Positions 19,276 through 28,859 are shown, numbered from the stretch's first letter. The stretch is DNA of 61,653 nt from Eubacteriaceae bacterium (GCA_902362455.1 CABIWJ010000012.1:1-61653), one strand, 5' to 3'. Notes: generated by a model from the sequence alone, not told the origin. Made by a program: numbers and translations.

Positions 19276-20364
19276 TTAATCACGTATTGCTTCTTCAAGT
19301 GTTTTCTTATCTATTATGGTTCTGTTATCCATAGTCTTCATAATGTCTTTAATCTGTACCGACTCATTGGTCTGTTCTAAATTATAGACTTTATTATTGT
19401 TAAAGCCAAGAACCACAGGCTTTAATAGGTTGTCCCTGTTCTCAGTAAGTACAAGCCCTTTTTCTCCATTAGTAAGTTCTACGCACACACCAGGGTTAAG
19501 TATATTTATAGATGCAGTCAAAGCATTTATAAGTTTACGGTCCACCGAATTACCCTCATACAGACTCTTAACAACTCTGAATTCTGAAGTTGGCTCTTCA
19601 TCTAACTTCATAGCTGTAAGCCGGTCATAAGTATCAGCTAAAATAAGTATCTTAGCCTGGGTAGTCAGATTCTTCTCTCTGCCCTCATAGACATTACTGC
19701 CAAGTCCGTATACTTCTCTCTGTACAGTCGCAATTATACGTCTTATTCCCTGAGGTATGTTAGCCATCTCTAACATATTATTCTCCTCTGCAAACGCAAT
19801 TCTTACAGATTCCCTGTCATCATCATTATATTCGTTACTGCATGCTATCTTATTATTGACTAATAATAACAAGACATCATGAATAAGTGCTGCCATAACT
19901 AATTCTCGCATATCGTTAGAGCTTTCATTCATATTTCTGCCAATCAATGCACATAGTATTGCTACATTTAACGAATGTTTATATACATAATCTTCAGGAC
20001 TCCTGAGATTCTGTGTGAAATTAATCTTCTTGTATCCTCTTCCATATGTAGCTATTATTAAATCAGCCATTTTCTCTAAATTCTTTGGTTCTTTTCTACT
20101 TACTAATGCCTGTAAGTCTTCTTTAATTCCAAACACAGCCATTGCCTGAAATCTTTCAAATTCCACATCTTCATCAGACATAGGTGGTAATGGTTCTGCC
20201 GGCTCTAATATATATATTCCAATCAAATCAAAATTCTTTATACTGGCTATACCCTGCTCTGTTAATTTCGTATCCCTACCATACAACAATACGCCTGTTT
20301 TACTATATATTGGTTTAGCCAGACGCATTCCCTGCTTTAATTCTTCTGTCTTTACAAAAAGCAA
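19276..20364 (-). CDS. HD-GYP-like protein with degenerate GYP motif
   Basis: This 362-residue soluble protein uses a TTG start behind GGAGG. It has the N-terminal beta segment common to HD-GYP proteins (LKQGMRLAKPIYSKTGVLLYG). An HD domain follows with the first His in YVYKHSLNVAILCALIG and the HD pair in AALIHDVLLLLV. The usual HHE..DG.GYP motif is replaced by VQREVYGLGSNVYEG, so several metal and substrate residues are missing. ADTYDRLTA is kept. It may bind but not cleave cyclic-di-GMP, or have another role. It heads the pyr gene run. Confidence 0.8.
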   Translation of the reverse strand: MLFVKTEELKQGMRLAKPIYSKTGVLLYGRDTKLTEQGIASIKNFDLIGIYILEPAEPLPPMSDEDVEFERFQAMAVFGIKEDLQALVSRKEPKNLEKMADLIIATYGRGYKKINFTQNLRSPEDYVYKHSLNVAILCALIGRNMNESSNDMRELVMAALIHDVLLLLVNNKIACSNEYNDDDRESVRIAFAEENNMLEMANIPQGIRRIIATVQREVYGLGSNVYEGREKNLTTQAKILILADTYDRLTAMKLDEEPTSEFRVVKSLYEGNSVDRKLINALTASINILNPGVCVELTNGEKGLVLTENRDNLLKPVVLGFNNNKVYNLEQTNESVQIKDIMKTMDNRTIIDKKTLEEAIRD

Positions 20365-20431
20365 TTGTATACCTCCAATTTTTCATTTGGAATAATTATA
20401 ACCTAATTCTTATTAAAAATAAATATTTATT

Positions 20432-21397
20432 TTAAATATAACCCATTGTTCTCAATATAAATATCCATGCCGTTATGGTAAATGCTGACATAAGTGTTGT
20501 TAATACTACAATACTTGATGAAAGCACACCTTCATGATTCATATTTTTAGCCATTATGTAACTCGTCGCTGTTGTTGGTGCTCCAAGCATTATAAGTGCA
20601 GCTACAATCTTCTCAGGTTCAAAACCCATCGCTACTGCTACTGGTAAGAATATCAATGGCTGTATTACTAACTTAATCGTTGTGGCAATTATGGTAGGTT
20701 TTAATTTCTTAATTGCTTTTCTTCCCTCAAAACCTGCACCAATTGCAATTAATGCCATAGGCGAGGTAAGTGAGCCGATACTGTTAATAGTCTTATACAT
20801 TATCTTTGGAAATGTAATATCGAAATATGATAAAATCATTCCGCCAAGTATACTAAGTATAATAGGATTCGTACAAATTCCCTTTACCGCTTTCTTAAGA
20901 TTCTTACCAAGTTCATTTTCTTTCATATCGGGTGATTCAAACGTCAGTACAATTACCGCAAATATGTTATATAGAGGAACTGAACCAAGCATCATAAGCG
21001 GTGCCATCTTAGCATTTCCACTTATATTCTGTAAAAGTGCGATTCCAAGTATGGCAGCACTTCCACGATATGCCCCCTGGACAAATTCACCAACTATATT
21101 TTTATCAGAAGCATTTTTCTTCTTGCAGAAAAGCTTCGCAAGTGTCCAGATAACAGTTATGCATATTATGGTTGAAAACGCACAATATAGAACATATTTG
21201 CCATCAAATGTATTTTTGATATCACAATCCATCATATTAAGAAGCAAAAGACATGGTAGTGTTACATTAAAATTAAATTTATTCGATACCTTTATATATT
21301 CTTCATTTAACATTCCAGTTCTTCTTAAGAAATAGCCTACAACCATAACTAAGAATACTGGCATAGTTGCATTCAGGCTGTATATGAGATTACTCAA
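20432..21397 (-). CDS. AEC-family carrier (auxin efflux carrier-like)
   Basis: The 321-residue integral membrane protein has about ten hydrophobic helices in two halves and matches the AEC family. Supporting motifs are MPVFLVMVVGYFLRRTGML, FNFNVTLPCLLLLN, GSVPLYNIF, and a C-terminal ALIMLGAPTTATSYIMA with the conserved Pro. Bacterial AEC members move malate, other organic acids or amino acid derivatives, and the substrate cannot be read here. It lies 15 bases after the second ABC gene and is likely the last gene of the cysE-ABC transcript. Confidence 0.88.
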   Translation of the reverse strand: MSNLIYSLNATMPVFLVMVVGYFLRRTGMLNEEYIKVSNKFNFNVTLPCLLLLNMMDCDIKNTFDGKYVLYCAFSTIICITVIWTLAKLFCKKKNASDKNIVGEFVQGAYRGSAAILGIALLQNISGNAKMAPLMMLGSVPLYNIFAVIVLTFESPDMKENELGKNLKKAVKGICTNPIILSILGGMILSYFDITFPKIMYKTINSIGSLTSPMALIAIGAGFEGRKAIKKLKPTIIATTIKLVIQPLIFLPVAVAMGFEPEKIVAALIMLGAPTTATSYIMAKNMNHEGVLSSSIVVLTTLMSAFTITAWIFILRTMGYI

Positions 21398-21412
21398 TTT
21401 GTTTCCTTCTTT

Positions 21413-23182
21413 CTATTTTGCGAACTGGCTATTATAAAGATTAGCATAAAATCCATTCTTCGCTAACAATTTCTCATGATTACCCTGTTCGATTACGCTA
21501 CCGTCTTTCATAACTAAGATTGTATCTGCTTCCTTAATGGTTGAGAGACGATGTGCAACTATGAAGCTTGTTCTTCCTTTCATCATCTTTGCAAATGCAC
21601 TCTGTATCTTCTGTTCAGTTCTGGTGTCTATTGATGATGTTGCTTCATCAAGTATAAGCATTGGTGGTAAGCAGAGCATTACTCTCGCTATACATAAAAG
21701 CTGTTTCTGTCCCTGTGAGAGACTTCCACCATCTTCTGTAATATATGTGTCATATCCATCTTTTAATCTCTTAATAAAGCTATGGGCATGTGATGCTTTA
21801 GCTGCCACTATCATTTCTTCCTCTGTAGCATCAGGTTTACCCATACAGAGATTTTCACGAATAGTTCCCTCTTTTAACCAGGTTTCCTGTAATACCATTC
21901 CATATGAACTTCTAAGGCTGTCTCTTGTGATATTTCTTATGTCTGTCCCCTCTACCTTAATGCTTCCACTATTCACATCATAGAAACGCATAAGCAGGTT
22001 AATTACAGTAGATTTACCACAACCTGTAGGTCCTACTATCGCCACTCTCTCACCAGGTTTGACTGAGAGATTGAAATTCTCAATGAGTTTCTTCTCAGGA
22101 ACGTATGAGAAATATACATTTTCTAATTCTAACGCGCCATCTACATCTGTATCCTTAAGAACCCTTGCATCCTCATTATCAGGAATCTGTGGTTCTTCTT
22201 TAATAAGTTCAAATATTCTTGCCGCACACGCAAGTGCATTCTGGAGTTCTGTTACAACACCAGAGATTTCATTAAATGGCTTTGTATACTGGTTAGCATA
22301 ACTTAAGAAGCAAGATAACTGTCCAACCGTAAATGCAGGATTAGTAATTACCGTAAATGCACCTGTTATTCCGACACCTGTATATACTAAACTGTTTACA
22401 AATCTTGTTGATGGATTAGTAATTGATGAGAAGAATATTGCCTTTAAAGACCATTTCTGTAAACGTCCATTAATCTCATCAAACTGTTCTAAAGCTTCAT
22501 CTTCGTGTCCAAATGCCTGAACAACTTTCTGGTTACCAATCATTTCATCAATAAGCGCAGTCTGTTCACCTCTTGTTTCAGACTGAAGTCTGAACATTCG
22601 ATAAGTTTTCTTCGCTATAAAACTTGCAACAAATAATGATATAGGTGTAATAAGTACAACTACAAAAGTTATCTTGACATTTATGGTAAGCATAAATATA
22701 AGAGTTCCAAGAATCGTAATAACACCTGTGAATAGCTGTGTAAATCCCATTAACAAACCATCTGCAAATGTATCAACGTCTGTAATTACACGACTCACTA
22801 TATCTCCGTGTGAATGTGAATCAATGTATTTTAATGGAAGAATCTCTAATTTCTCGAATGCATCCTTTCTTATATCTCTGATTACTCCATAAGTTATCTT
22901 ATTATTGCAAATGTTCATTATCCATTGTGACAATGCTGTTAAACCGACTACTATTATTATCTTCTTAACAATTGCATATACTGCCGAAAAATCTACATTT
23001 CCTTTTCCAACAATCAAATCTATGGCATCACCTGTAAGGATAGGTACATAAAGTGTCATAGCTACCGTAGCTGCTGCAAATATCACAGACAAAACTACAT
23101 AAAACATATATTTTTTGATATATTTAAGCACTTCTTTAAGTGTTTTAGACTGTGAATAGCCTGATTTATTATTCTTAGCCAT
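21413..23182 (-). CDS. ABC exporter half-transporter, catalytically complete ATP site
   Basis: This 589-residue protein has an N-terminal six-helix type IV exporter domain and a C-terminal nucleotide-binding domain. Walker A is GPTGCGKST, Walker B is MLILDEATSSID with the catalytic Glu, and the H-loop is IVAHRLSTI. The signature motif is the variant LSQGQKQ. It starts two bases after its partner gene stops. In the heterodimer its Walker motifs should pair with the partner's canonical LSGGQ to make the working site. Substrate unknown; such pairs often export drugs, lipids or peptides. Confidence 0.95.
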   Translation of the reverse strand: MAKNNKSGYSQSKTLKEVLKYIKKYMFYVVLSVIFAAATVAMTLYVPILTGDAIDLIVGKGNVDFSAVYAIVKKIIIVVGLTALSQWIMNICNNKITYGVIRDIRKDAFEKLEILPLKYIDSHSHGDIVSRVITDVDTFADGLLMGFTQLFTGVITILGTLIFMLTINVKITFVVVLITPISLFVASFIAKKTYRMFRLQSETRGEQTALIDEMIGNQKVVQAFGHEDEALEQFDEINGRLQKWSLKAIFFSSITNPSTRFVNSLVYTGVGITGAFTVITNPAFTVGQLSCFLSYANQYTKPFNEISGVVTELQNALACAARIFELIKEEPQIPDNEDARVLKDTDVDGALELENVYFSYVPEKKLIENFNLSVKPGERVAIVGPTGCGKSTVINLLMRFYDVNSGSIKVEGTDIRNITRDSLRSSYGMVLQETWLKEGTIRENLCMGKPDATEEEMIVAAKASHAHSFIKRLKDGYDTYITEDGGSLSQGQKQLLCIARVMLCLPPMLILDEATSSIDTRTEQKIQSAFAKMMKGRTSFIVAHRLSTIKEADTILVMKDGSVIEQGNHEKLLAKNGFYANLYNSQFAK

Positions 23183-23184
23183 AA

Positions 23185-24921
23185 TTATTTACCTCCCTTT
23201 TCATCTTTAGATATCTGAGAATAATGAATTTCTCTGTATTCCTCACATTTTTCAAGAAGTTCTTCGTGAGTTCCAATCATAACGATTTGTCCGTCATCTA
23301 ATACTACTATTTTATCTGCATGCTGAATGGAAGATGTTCTCTGTGATACGATAAATACTGTCATCTTACCTTCCATAGATGCAATGGCTTTTCTGAGCTT
23401 CGCATCTGTAGCAAAGTCAAGTGCTGATGCACTGTCATCTAATATAAGAATCTGTGGTTTCTTCACTAATGCTCTTGCAATTGTAAGTCTCTGTTTCTGA
23501 CCGCCTGAAAGGTTCTTACCGCCCTGTTCAATCATTTCATCTAATTTATCAGGCTTCTGTTCAACGAATTCTCTGGACTGTGAAATGTCTAATGCATCAT
23601 AGATTTCTGCATCTGTTGCATTTTCATTTCCCCATTTCATATTATCTCTGATTGTACCTTTGAACAGAACAGCTTTCTGCATAACCATTCCGACAATATC
23701 TCTTAACTTCTCTACAGGCTGGTCTTTGACATTTACACCATTTACCTTAACTTCTCCGCCTGTTGCATCATAGAAACGCGGAATCAGATTAACGATTGAA
23801 GATTTACCACAGCCTGTACCACCTATGATACCAACTGTTTCACCACGTTTAACCTTGAAGTCAATATTACTAAGTGCATCTTCACCTGCATCTTTGTATT
23901 TAAGATATACATTATTAAATTCTACTGCGTATTCTGATGAATTGTCACCAAGCATAACTTCTGTCTTATCGCATACTGATGCTTTTACATCGAATATACT
24001 CTCTATTCTGTTAGCACTCGCAAGTGCTTTTGTACACGAAATAATTAAGTTCGCAACCTTGACAACTTCTACAAGTATCTGTGACATATAGTTTACAAGT
24101 GCGACAACCTGTCCCTGACTTATTGCACCGCTGTCTACTCTTATCGCTCCAACATAGATAAGTGCCACGATACCGCCATTAATAATTATATAAGTAATTG
24201 GATTCATCAATGCTGAAATGCGTCCAACATACATCTGTATCTTAGTAAGTGCCGCATTGCTTTCATTAAATCTTTCTACTTCATCTTTCTCTTTATTAAA
24301 TGCTCTGATTACTCTTACACCTGTAAGATTCTCTCTTGTTCCAAGTAATACTCTGTCAAGTCCTGCCTGAACTTTCTTATATAATGGAATACTTACAAAC
24401 ATTATTGCAAATACAACAATACAAAGTAATGGAATTGCCACAACAAATATTAATGCAGCTTTCACATCTATTGTAAATGCCATTACCATCGCACCAACAA
24501 CTACGAATGGTGAACGAAGTAACAGACGAAGAACTAAGTTAACACCATTTTGTACCTGATTAACATCACTCGTCATTCTGGTTATAAGTGTTGATGTCCC
24601 GAGAGTATCTATCTCTGAAAATGATAATGACTGGATATGTCCAAATAATGAATGACGTAACTTTGTTGCAAAACCTACTGCTGCCTTTGCTGCAAAGAAC
24701 TGTGCCGTAATAGAGCATACAAGTCCGATTATACCTAAAGCAATTAAGACAAGACACATCTTAACTATATATGGCTTATCTGCATGCCCGATACCTTTGT
24801 CAATTACTGCCGCCATTACTAATGGCACAAATAATTCAAATGTTGCTTCTAACAACTTAAATAAAGGACTTAATACACATTCTTTCTTATAATCCTTTAA
24901 GTATTTCATTAATGATTTCAT
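23185..24921 (-). CDS. ABC exporter half-transporter, degenerate ATP site
   Basis: The 578-residue partner has six membrane helices and a nucleotide-binding domain with Walker A GGTGCGKSS and a canonical LSGGQKQR signature. Walker B reads LILDDSASALD, with Asp in place of the catalytic Glu, and the H-loop His is Gln (IVSQRTSSI). These changes mark the degenerate half of a heterodimeric exporter. It follows cysE by 21 bases and is coupled to the next ABC gene by a 2-base gap. Confidence 0.95.
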   Translation of the reverse strand: MKSLMKYLKDYKKECVLSPLFKLLEATFELFVPLVMAAVIDKGIGHADKPYIVKMCLVLIALGIIGLVCSITAQFFAAKAAVGFATKLRHSLFGHIQSLSFSEIDTLGTSTLITRMTSDVNQVQNGVNLVLRLLLRSPFVVVGAMVMAFTIDVKAALIFVVAIPLLCIVVFAIMFVSIPLYKKVQAGLDRVLLGTRENLTGVRVIRAFNKEKDEVERFNESNAALTKIQMYVGRISALMNPITYIIINGGIVALIYVGAIRVDSGAISQGQVVALVNYMSQILVEVVKVANLIISCTKALASANRIESIFDVKASVCDKTEVMLGDNSSEYAVEFNNVYLKYKDAGEDALSNIDFKVKRGETVGIIGGTGCGKSSIVNLIPRFYDATGGEVKVNGVNVKDQPVEKLRDIVGMVMQKAVLFKGTIRDNMKWGNENATDAEIYDALDISQSREFVEQKPDKLDEMIEQGGKNLSGGQKQRLTIARALVKKPQILILDDSASALDFATDAKLRKAIASMEGKMTVFIVSQRTSSIQHADKIVVLDDGQIVMIGTHEELLEKCEEYREIHYSQISKDEKGGK

Positions 24922-24942
24922 TTTCCTTAAAACTCCTTTTTA

Positions 24943-25899
24943 CTATATTTCCCAAGGAGTATTTTCCTTGCTATCTTTATTGCCGTCTTTCATCTTTAAT
25001 TCAGGATTAATTACACTAACCTTAGTATTAGCAGGAATTGATGCAGTTATGAATGCATTTCCCCCGATTACCGTACCTTTTCCAATTACTGTTTCTCCTC
25101 CAAGAACCGAAGCACCTGAATATATTGTAACATTATCTTCTATTGTAGGATGTCTCTTCACGTCTCTAAGCTGCTGGCCACTTCTGGTAGATAATGCACC
25201 AAGAGTAACACCCTGATATAATTTAACATAATCACCTATTATAGTCGTCTCTCCGATTACCACTCCTGTACCATGGTCGATGAAGAAATATTTGCCAATT
25301 GTTGCACCTGAGTTAATATCAATTCCTGTCTTGCCATGTGCATACTCTGTCATAATTCTAGGTATGAAAGGAACATTCTGAACATAGAGTTCATGTGCAA
25401 GTCTGTATACATATATTGCAAATAATCCCGGATAAGATGAGATTATTTCCTCTTTACTCTTAGCCGCAGGGTCACCGTCAAAGCCTGCCTGAACATCCAT
25501 AAGAAGCATATTCTGTATGTATGGTAATTTCTTAATGAAATTAAGTGATATGGTTTCTGACTGTTTCTCAATCTCTTCATCACTTAATCCCTTTTCATTC
25601 TCGTAGCTCATCGCTAATAAGACCTGTTTATTAAGTCTGTCTTTTATATTTACTAATTCATTTCCAACAAAATAATCTGCAAATGAATAACTAAGATTAA
25701 AGTCCTCGAAATATCCCGGGAAAATGATTCTTCTTAAATCTTTGATTATTCCTATAATTTCATTTCTGCTAGGCAGACGCATTGTCTTATTAAGGCAAAG
25801 TAATTCTGAATTTCTATAATTATCTGTAATCTTTGCAACTGTGTCAATTAGCTGCTGTTCGTTTTCTGTTATTTTATTATTTTTGCATGAATTATCCAT
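24943..25899 (-). CDS. cysE: Serine O-acetyltransferase (EpsC-type)
   Basis: The enzyme acetylates serine for cysteine synthesis. The 318-residue protein has a helical N-terminal domain and a left-handed beta-helix domain with hexapeptide repeats. ATIGKYFFIDHGTGVVIGE contains the catalytic His/Asp region, followed by YQGVTLGALS and a closing ASVLGGETVIGKGTVIGG coil. Length and sequence style fit the longer EpsC form. The ATG at 25899 has GAGGA before it, while an ATG four codons up has no site. It is the first gene of the transcript that continues into the ABC exporter. Confidence 0.92.
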   Translation of the reverse strand: MDNSCKNNKITENEQQLIDTVAKITDNYRNSELLCLNKTMRLPSRNEIIGIIKDLRRIIFPGYFEDFNLSYSFADYFVGNELVNIKDRLNKQVLLAMSYENEKGLSDEEIEKQSETISLNFIKKLPYIQNMLLMDVQAGFDGDPAAKSKEEIISSYPGLFAIYVYRLAHELYVQNVPFIPRIMTEYAHGKTGIDINSGATIGKYFFIDHGTGVVIGETTIIGDYVKLYQGVTLGALSTRSGQQLRDVKRHPTIEDNVTIYSGASVLGGETVIGKGTVIGGNAFITASIPANTKVSVINPELKMKDGNKDSKENTPWEI

Positions 25900-25990
25900 A
25901 TTAATCCTCATTTCTGAAAATATATTTTAATATACGCTAAACAAATACAAAATATATGGAAGATAGCCATAATTTCACAAATGTCTAATA

Positions 25991-26019
25991 AGTATACTAC
26001 ATAAGTAGGAAAATATCAA
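25991..26019 (-). promoter_or_regulatory. Promoter of the cysE-ABC transcript
   Basis: On the minus strand TTGATA (26014-26019) and TATACT (25991-25996) are 17 bases apart, about 90 bases before the cysE start. No T-box or SAM-riboswitch core was recognised in the leader. Confidence 0.65.
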
Positions 26020-26296
26020 AGAATTTAGCTAAAAAGAATATACTATACAATATTATATGCCACTTTAAGCAATGTTCTCCTGTCAAATAAACAAAAAGTG
26101 GCAAGACATAATATAACGTCTGATTAAATGTAAAGTCTATTGAAATCTATTCACTTAATCAGCATATATTAATATCTTAACCACTCTTTAAACCGCTCTT
26201 TAAACTAATTTTATATCAGATAAACCAAGCATAATCTTAACGAAGCTGAATACTAATCCGGATATCATTTATTTAAAATTATAGTTTCTGTAATTT
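26020..26296. other. Intergenic region between the antiporter gene and cysE promoter
   Basis: No gene is visible in these 277 bases. An 8-bp stem pairs GCCACTTT (26059-26066) with AAAGTGGC (26095-26102) around a 28-base loop upstream of the cysE promoter. It has no T-tract, so it may be a regulator site and not a terminator. AACCACTCTTTAAACCGCTCTTTAAA (26177 onward) contains an imperfect direct repeat of no known role. Confidence 0.4.
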
Positions 26297-27250
26297 CTAA
26301 CCCACTATAAGATATGCAAAATATCCTGCATAAGCGATTAACATTATTATTCCCGCCATTCTGCCTAGCTGTTTCTTTCTCACTACTCCTAAGAATAATA
26401 ATACCGCTGCTGCAATCGCAACAATTCCATCAATTACAAAGTTCGTGCTGTATGGTACTGATTTGATAAGACTGGTTGTACCTAATACAAACAGAATGTT
26501 AAATATATTACTTCCTACAATATTACCTATGGCAATATCAGCTTTTCCCTTTATTCCTGCTGTCACTGATGTGATTAATTCAGGAAGTGATGTACCAAAT
26601 GCAACTATTGTAAGTCCGATAATTCTGTCGCTTATACCAAGAATCTTAGCTATTTCTGTTGCCCCATCAACTGTCAGGTCACTACCTATAACAATTGCTG
26701 CCATACCGGCTAATGTAATAAATATTAATTTTATCATTGAATCTTTCTTTCCATCGTAGGCTTCGCCCTCTTCTACGATTCCGTCTGACTTGCCACTCTT
26801 AGCCATTTTAATCAGATATACAAAGAAAAGAATAAATAATGCCCATAAAATTATTCCTGATATGAAACCTAACTTACCCTGAGTTCCACCTATAACAACT
26901 AAAACAGTTGTTATAAATATTACAAAAGGAATCTCATAATAAACTGTAGACTTAGCTACTTTAAGGACCGTTATACAAGATGTAATACCAAGTATCAGAA
27001 GAATATTCATTATATTACTTCCTATTATATTACCAATTGCAATTCCCGTATTTCCTTTAATTGCTGAACTTATACTTATAGCAGCCTCTGGTGCTGATGT
27101 ACCAAATGCTACTATTGTAAGTCCTATTACTAACTGTGGTATTCCTAATTTATCAGCAATTTTAGATGCACCCTCTACGAAATAATCTGCACCCTTAATA
27201 AGCAGGACAAAACCCACAACCAATAGAACTAAATTGATTAAGAAATTCAT
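26297..27250 (-). CDS. Calcium/sodium antiporter-family exchanger (CaCA, YrbG-type)
   Basis: This 317-residue membrane protein has the two inverted alpha repeats of the CaCA family: VAFGTSAPEAAIS with GNIIGSNIMN in the first half, and VAFGTSLPELITS with GNIVGSNIFN in the second. Each repeat carries the acidic ion-binding residue. About ten helices are present and a hydrophilic loop separates the halves. A yybP-ykoY-like manganese riboswitch in its leader suggests that it may export Mn2+ as well as, or instead of, Ca2+. The start follows GAGGT closely. Confidence 0.92.
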   Translation of the reverse strand: MNFLINLVLLVVGFVLLIKGADYFVEGASKIADKLGIPQLVIGLTIVAFGTSAPEAAISISSAIKGNTGIAIGNIIGSNIMNILLILGITSCITVLKVAKSTVYYEIPFVIFITTVLVVIGGTQGKLGFISGIILWALFILFFVYLIKMAKSGKSDGIVEEGEAYDGKKDSMIKLIFITLAGMAAIVIGSDLTVDGATEIAKILGISDRIIGLTIVAFGTSLPELITSVTAGIKGKADIAIGNIVGSNIFNILFVLGTTSLIKSVPYSTNFVIDGIVAIAAAVLLFLGVVRKKQLGRMAGIIMLIAYAGYFAYLIVG

Positions 27251-27423
27251 ATTTTACCTCTTTCCCGGGCGACTTGTCAGCGATTTAGCTTTGAGAAATT
27301 CATAAATTCATATAACTGATTTTCCACTTGCCATAATACTAATTGAATACTAATTGTTTTCGCCCTGAAACAATCATTCATCTAAAAATCAGCAACTTCC
27401 AAAATAAAATTGAATTGAAAATG

Positions 27424-27575
27424 CAAAAAACGAGACTTCATAAAATCTATGATTATCATCACTGTCACTCATAAATTTTATCAAAGTCTCGCCATTTAAT
27501 TACGATACGGATATTTTCATATCGGGTATGTCGACATCGTACACACAACATTTGTATGCCGGCTACTCCCTTTTA
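27424..27575 (-). promoter_or_regulatory. yybP-ykoY-like manganese riboswitch with terminator
   Basis: Read on the minus strand, the leader begins AAAAGGGAGTAGCCGGC (to about 27575), the hallmark 5' motif of this riboswitch class. Paired segments follow, then the closing GGCGAGACTTT (27481-27493). The same GAGACTTT strand forms a long hairpin with 27431-27450 followed by GTTTTTTGC, so the aptamer helix and terminator share sequence. The family senses Mn2+ and controls metal exporters, matching the antiporter gene downstream. The three-way fold was judged by eye. Confidence 0.75.
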
Positions 27576-27627
27576 CAGGTATTCTATTCAATTGTCATTT
27601 GTAATTTCTGTCATCACTTAGTTATGT

Positions 27628-27656
27628 ACTATATCAGTTTTGAAATATTCTGTCAA
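27628..27656 (-). promoter_or_regulatory. Promoter of the antiporter/riboswitch transcript
   Basis: On the minus strand TTGACA (27651-27656) and TATAGT (27628-27633) are separated by 17 bases. Transcription would start near 27620, about 45 bases before the riboswitch 5' motif, leaving a leader of about 370 bases before the antiporter start codon. Confidence 0.7.
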
Positions 27657-27731
27657 TTACTTCTAATGCTATTTTTCATTATGTAATAAAAACTCTTGGA
27701 TTTTTAACGTTTCTTCATAATGTATACCAAT

Positions 27732-27806
27732 TTACTCAACAAGTTCAATATCATAACGCAAAAAAACATATATTCTTTTTAAATTGTTCCACTTTATTTC
27801 ATTCAT
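27732..27806 (-). CDS. Possible 24-residue peptide or truncated gene
   Basis: A short frame starts at ATG (27806) after GAGGAG and ends at TAA (27732-27734). It encodes MNEIKWNNLKRIYVFLRYD plus five residues. It directly follows the first immunity-like gene of the toxin locus. It may be the stub of a deleted immunity gene and not a working peptide. Confidence 0.3.
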   Translation of the reverse strand: MNEIKWNNLKRIYVFLRYDIELVE

Positions 27807-27819
27807 ATCTGAATTCTCC

Positions 27820-28239
27820 TCATATAATATCATCTACTAATTCTAAGGATCCTTCAATATAAACTCTATCATACTTTTTATACATCATTTTATTCTCAAA
27901 CTCTATTAGTATAGATTCATCACATAATGAACTCTGGGCATAAATAGTATACTCATCAACAACTTCCTTCACTTCAATAATGGCTTTTATATTAGGGGAA
28001 TTTTCAAATTCCTGGATAAAACCCAATTTTTTATTCGTAATATACGAATTACTTACTAAATCTATTTTTATATCAGAAACTATTATATCTCCTATATTTT
28101 TTAATGCCGTTTTCTCATTATCCTCCAAAAACTCTGAGTATTCAATATAATGTACAATAAGATTCTTATTGTTTATAATATTAACTACTACAAATCTTTC
28201 ATATCCATCAGTTATAATATTTTGAATTACCATCTCCAT
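27820..28239 (-). CDS. Hypothetical 139-aa protein, candidate immunity protein
   Basis: This acidic soluble protein has no signal peptide or membrane helix. It looks beta-rich at the start (ERFVVVNIINNKNLIVHYIEY) and end (RVYIEGSLELVDDII). I do not recognise the family. Its size, acidity, very low GC and position at the far end of the Rhs locus fit an orphan immunity protein. It is preceded by another such gene with a 122-base gap, and has no toxin fragment of its own that I could see. Confidence 0.6.
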   Translation of the reverse strand: MEMVIQNIITDGYERFVVVNIINNKNLIVHYIEYSEFLEDNEKTALKNIGDIIVSDIKIDLVSNSYITNKKLGFIQEFENSPNIKAIIEVKEVVDEYTIYAQSSLCDESILIEFENKMMYKKYDRVYIEGSLELVDDII

Positions 28240-28361
28240 AACATTTTCTCCTTAATATTGGCTTTAAATGTTTTATCCTCTTCCACTATCAAAATTCAAA
28301 TTTCTTTGATTAACATTTCAGCAAATACAAATTTATGATACTCCTAAAGAAGATATGTTAT

Positions 28362-28859
28362 TTATTTCGTCACTTCTTCATACATCGTAATACATAGCCC
28401 AAGTTCTCCCATAAGCTCATATCCCAATTCAACAACTATATTTTTTTCAGGAAATAATTGATTAACTCTCATTTGCCAGAAATAGCACAAAACCTCACCA
28501 AAATTATAGATAATTTCATCATTATATGGCAATTGCGAATTATCACCAAGAAAAAAATCACCTAATGAACATGAATTTATAATCATTTCAATATCTTTTT
28601 TACAATAATTATATTTTTCCTCCAACCTTTCAACCATCGCAATTAATTTCTCATCATTATCTGAATTTTCCAGAAACATCTTGATAAATACATAATCCTT
28701 AACACAAATTATATCTGGACAAAATAATGCAGCTGCAGCCAAAGTACCATCCATCTGATTTTTAAACAATCCATAATGAACTAAATCCTCTACCCAAGCG
28801 GCATCCTTAATATTTTCCTTGATATTACAATTAACTATGCTACTATATTTCTTTATCAT
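28362..28859 (-). CDS. Hypothetical 165-aa protein, candidate immunity protein
   Basis: The predicted protein is acidic, soluble and mainly helical. Features include NIKDAAWVEDLVHYGLFK, a small hydrophobic AAAALFCPD segment, and a C-terminal ELGYELMGELGLCI stretch. No catalytic motif is visible. It lies directly downstream of a decayed Rhs-core remnant, the position expected for a cognate immunity gene whose toxin gene has been lost. Family unknown. Confidence 0.6.
   Translation of the reverse strand: MIKKYSSIVNCNIKENIKDAAWVEDLVHYGLFKNQMDGTLAAAALFCPDIICVKDYVFIKMFLENSDNDEKLIAMVERLEEKYNYCKKDIEMIINSCSLGDFFLGDNSQLPYNDEIIYNFGEVLCYFWQMRVNQLFPEKNIVVELGYELMGELGLCITMYEEVTK

Noticed and set aside
25912..26296. 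T-box or S-box (SAM) riboswitch before cysE
   Set aside because: No T-box sequence, specifier stem or SAM-riboswitch core could be found; only a short stem is present.
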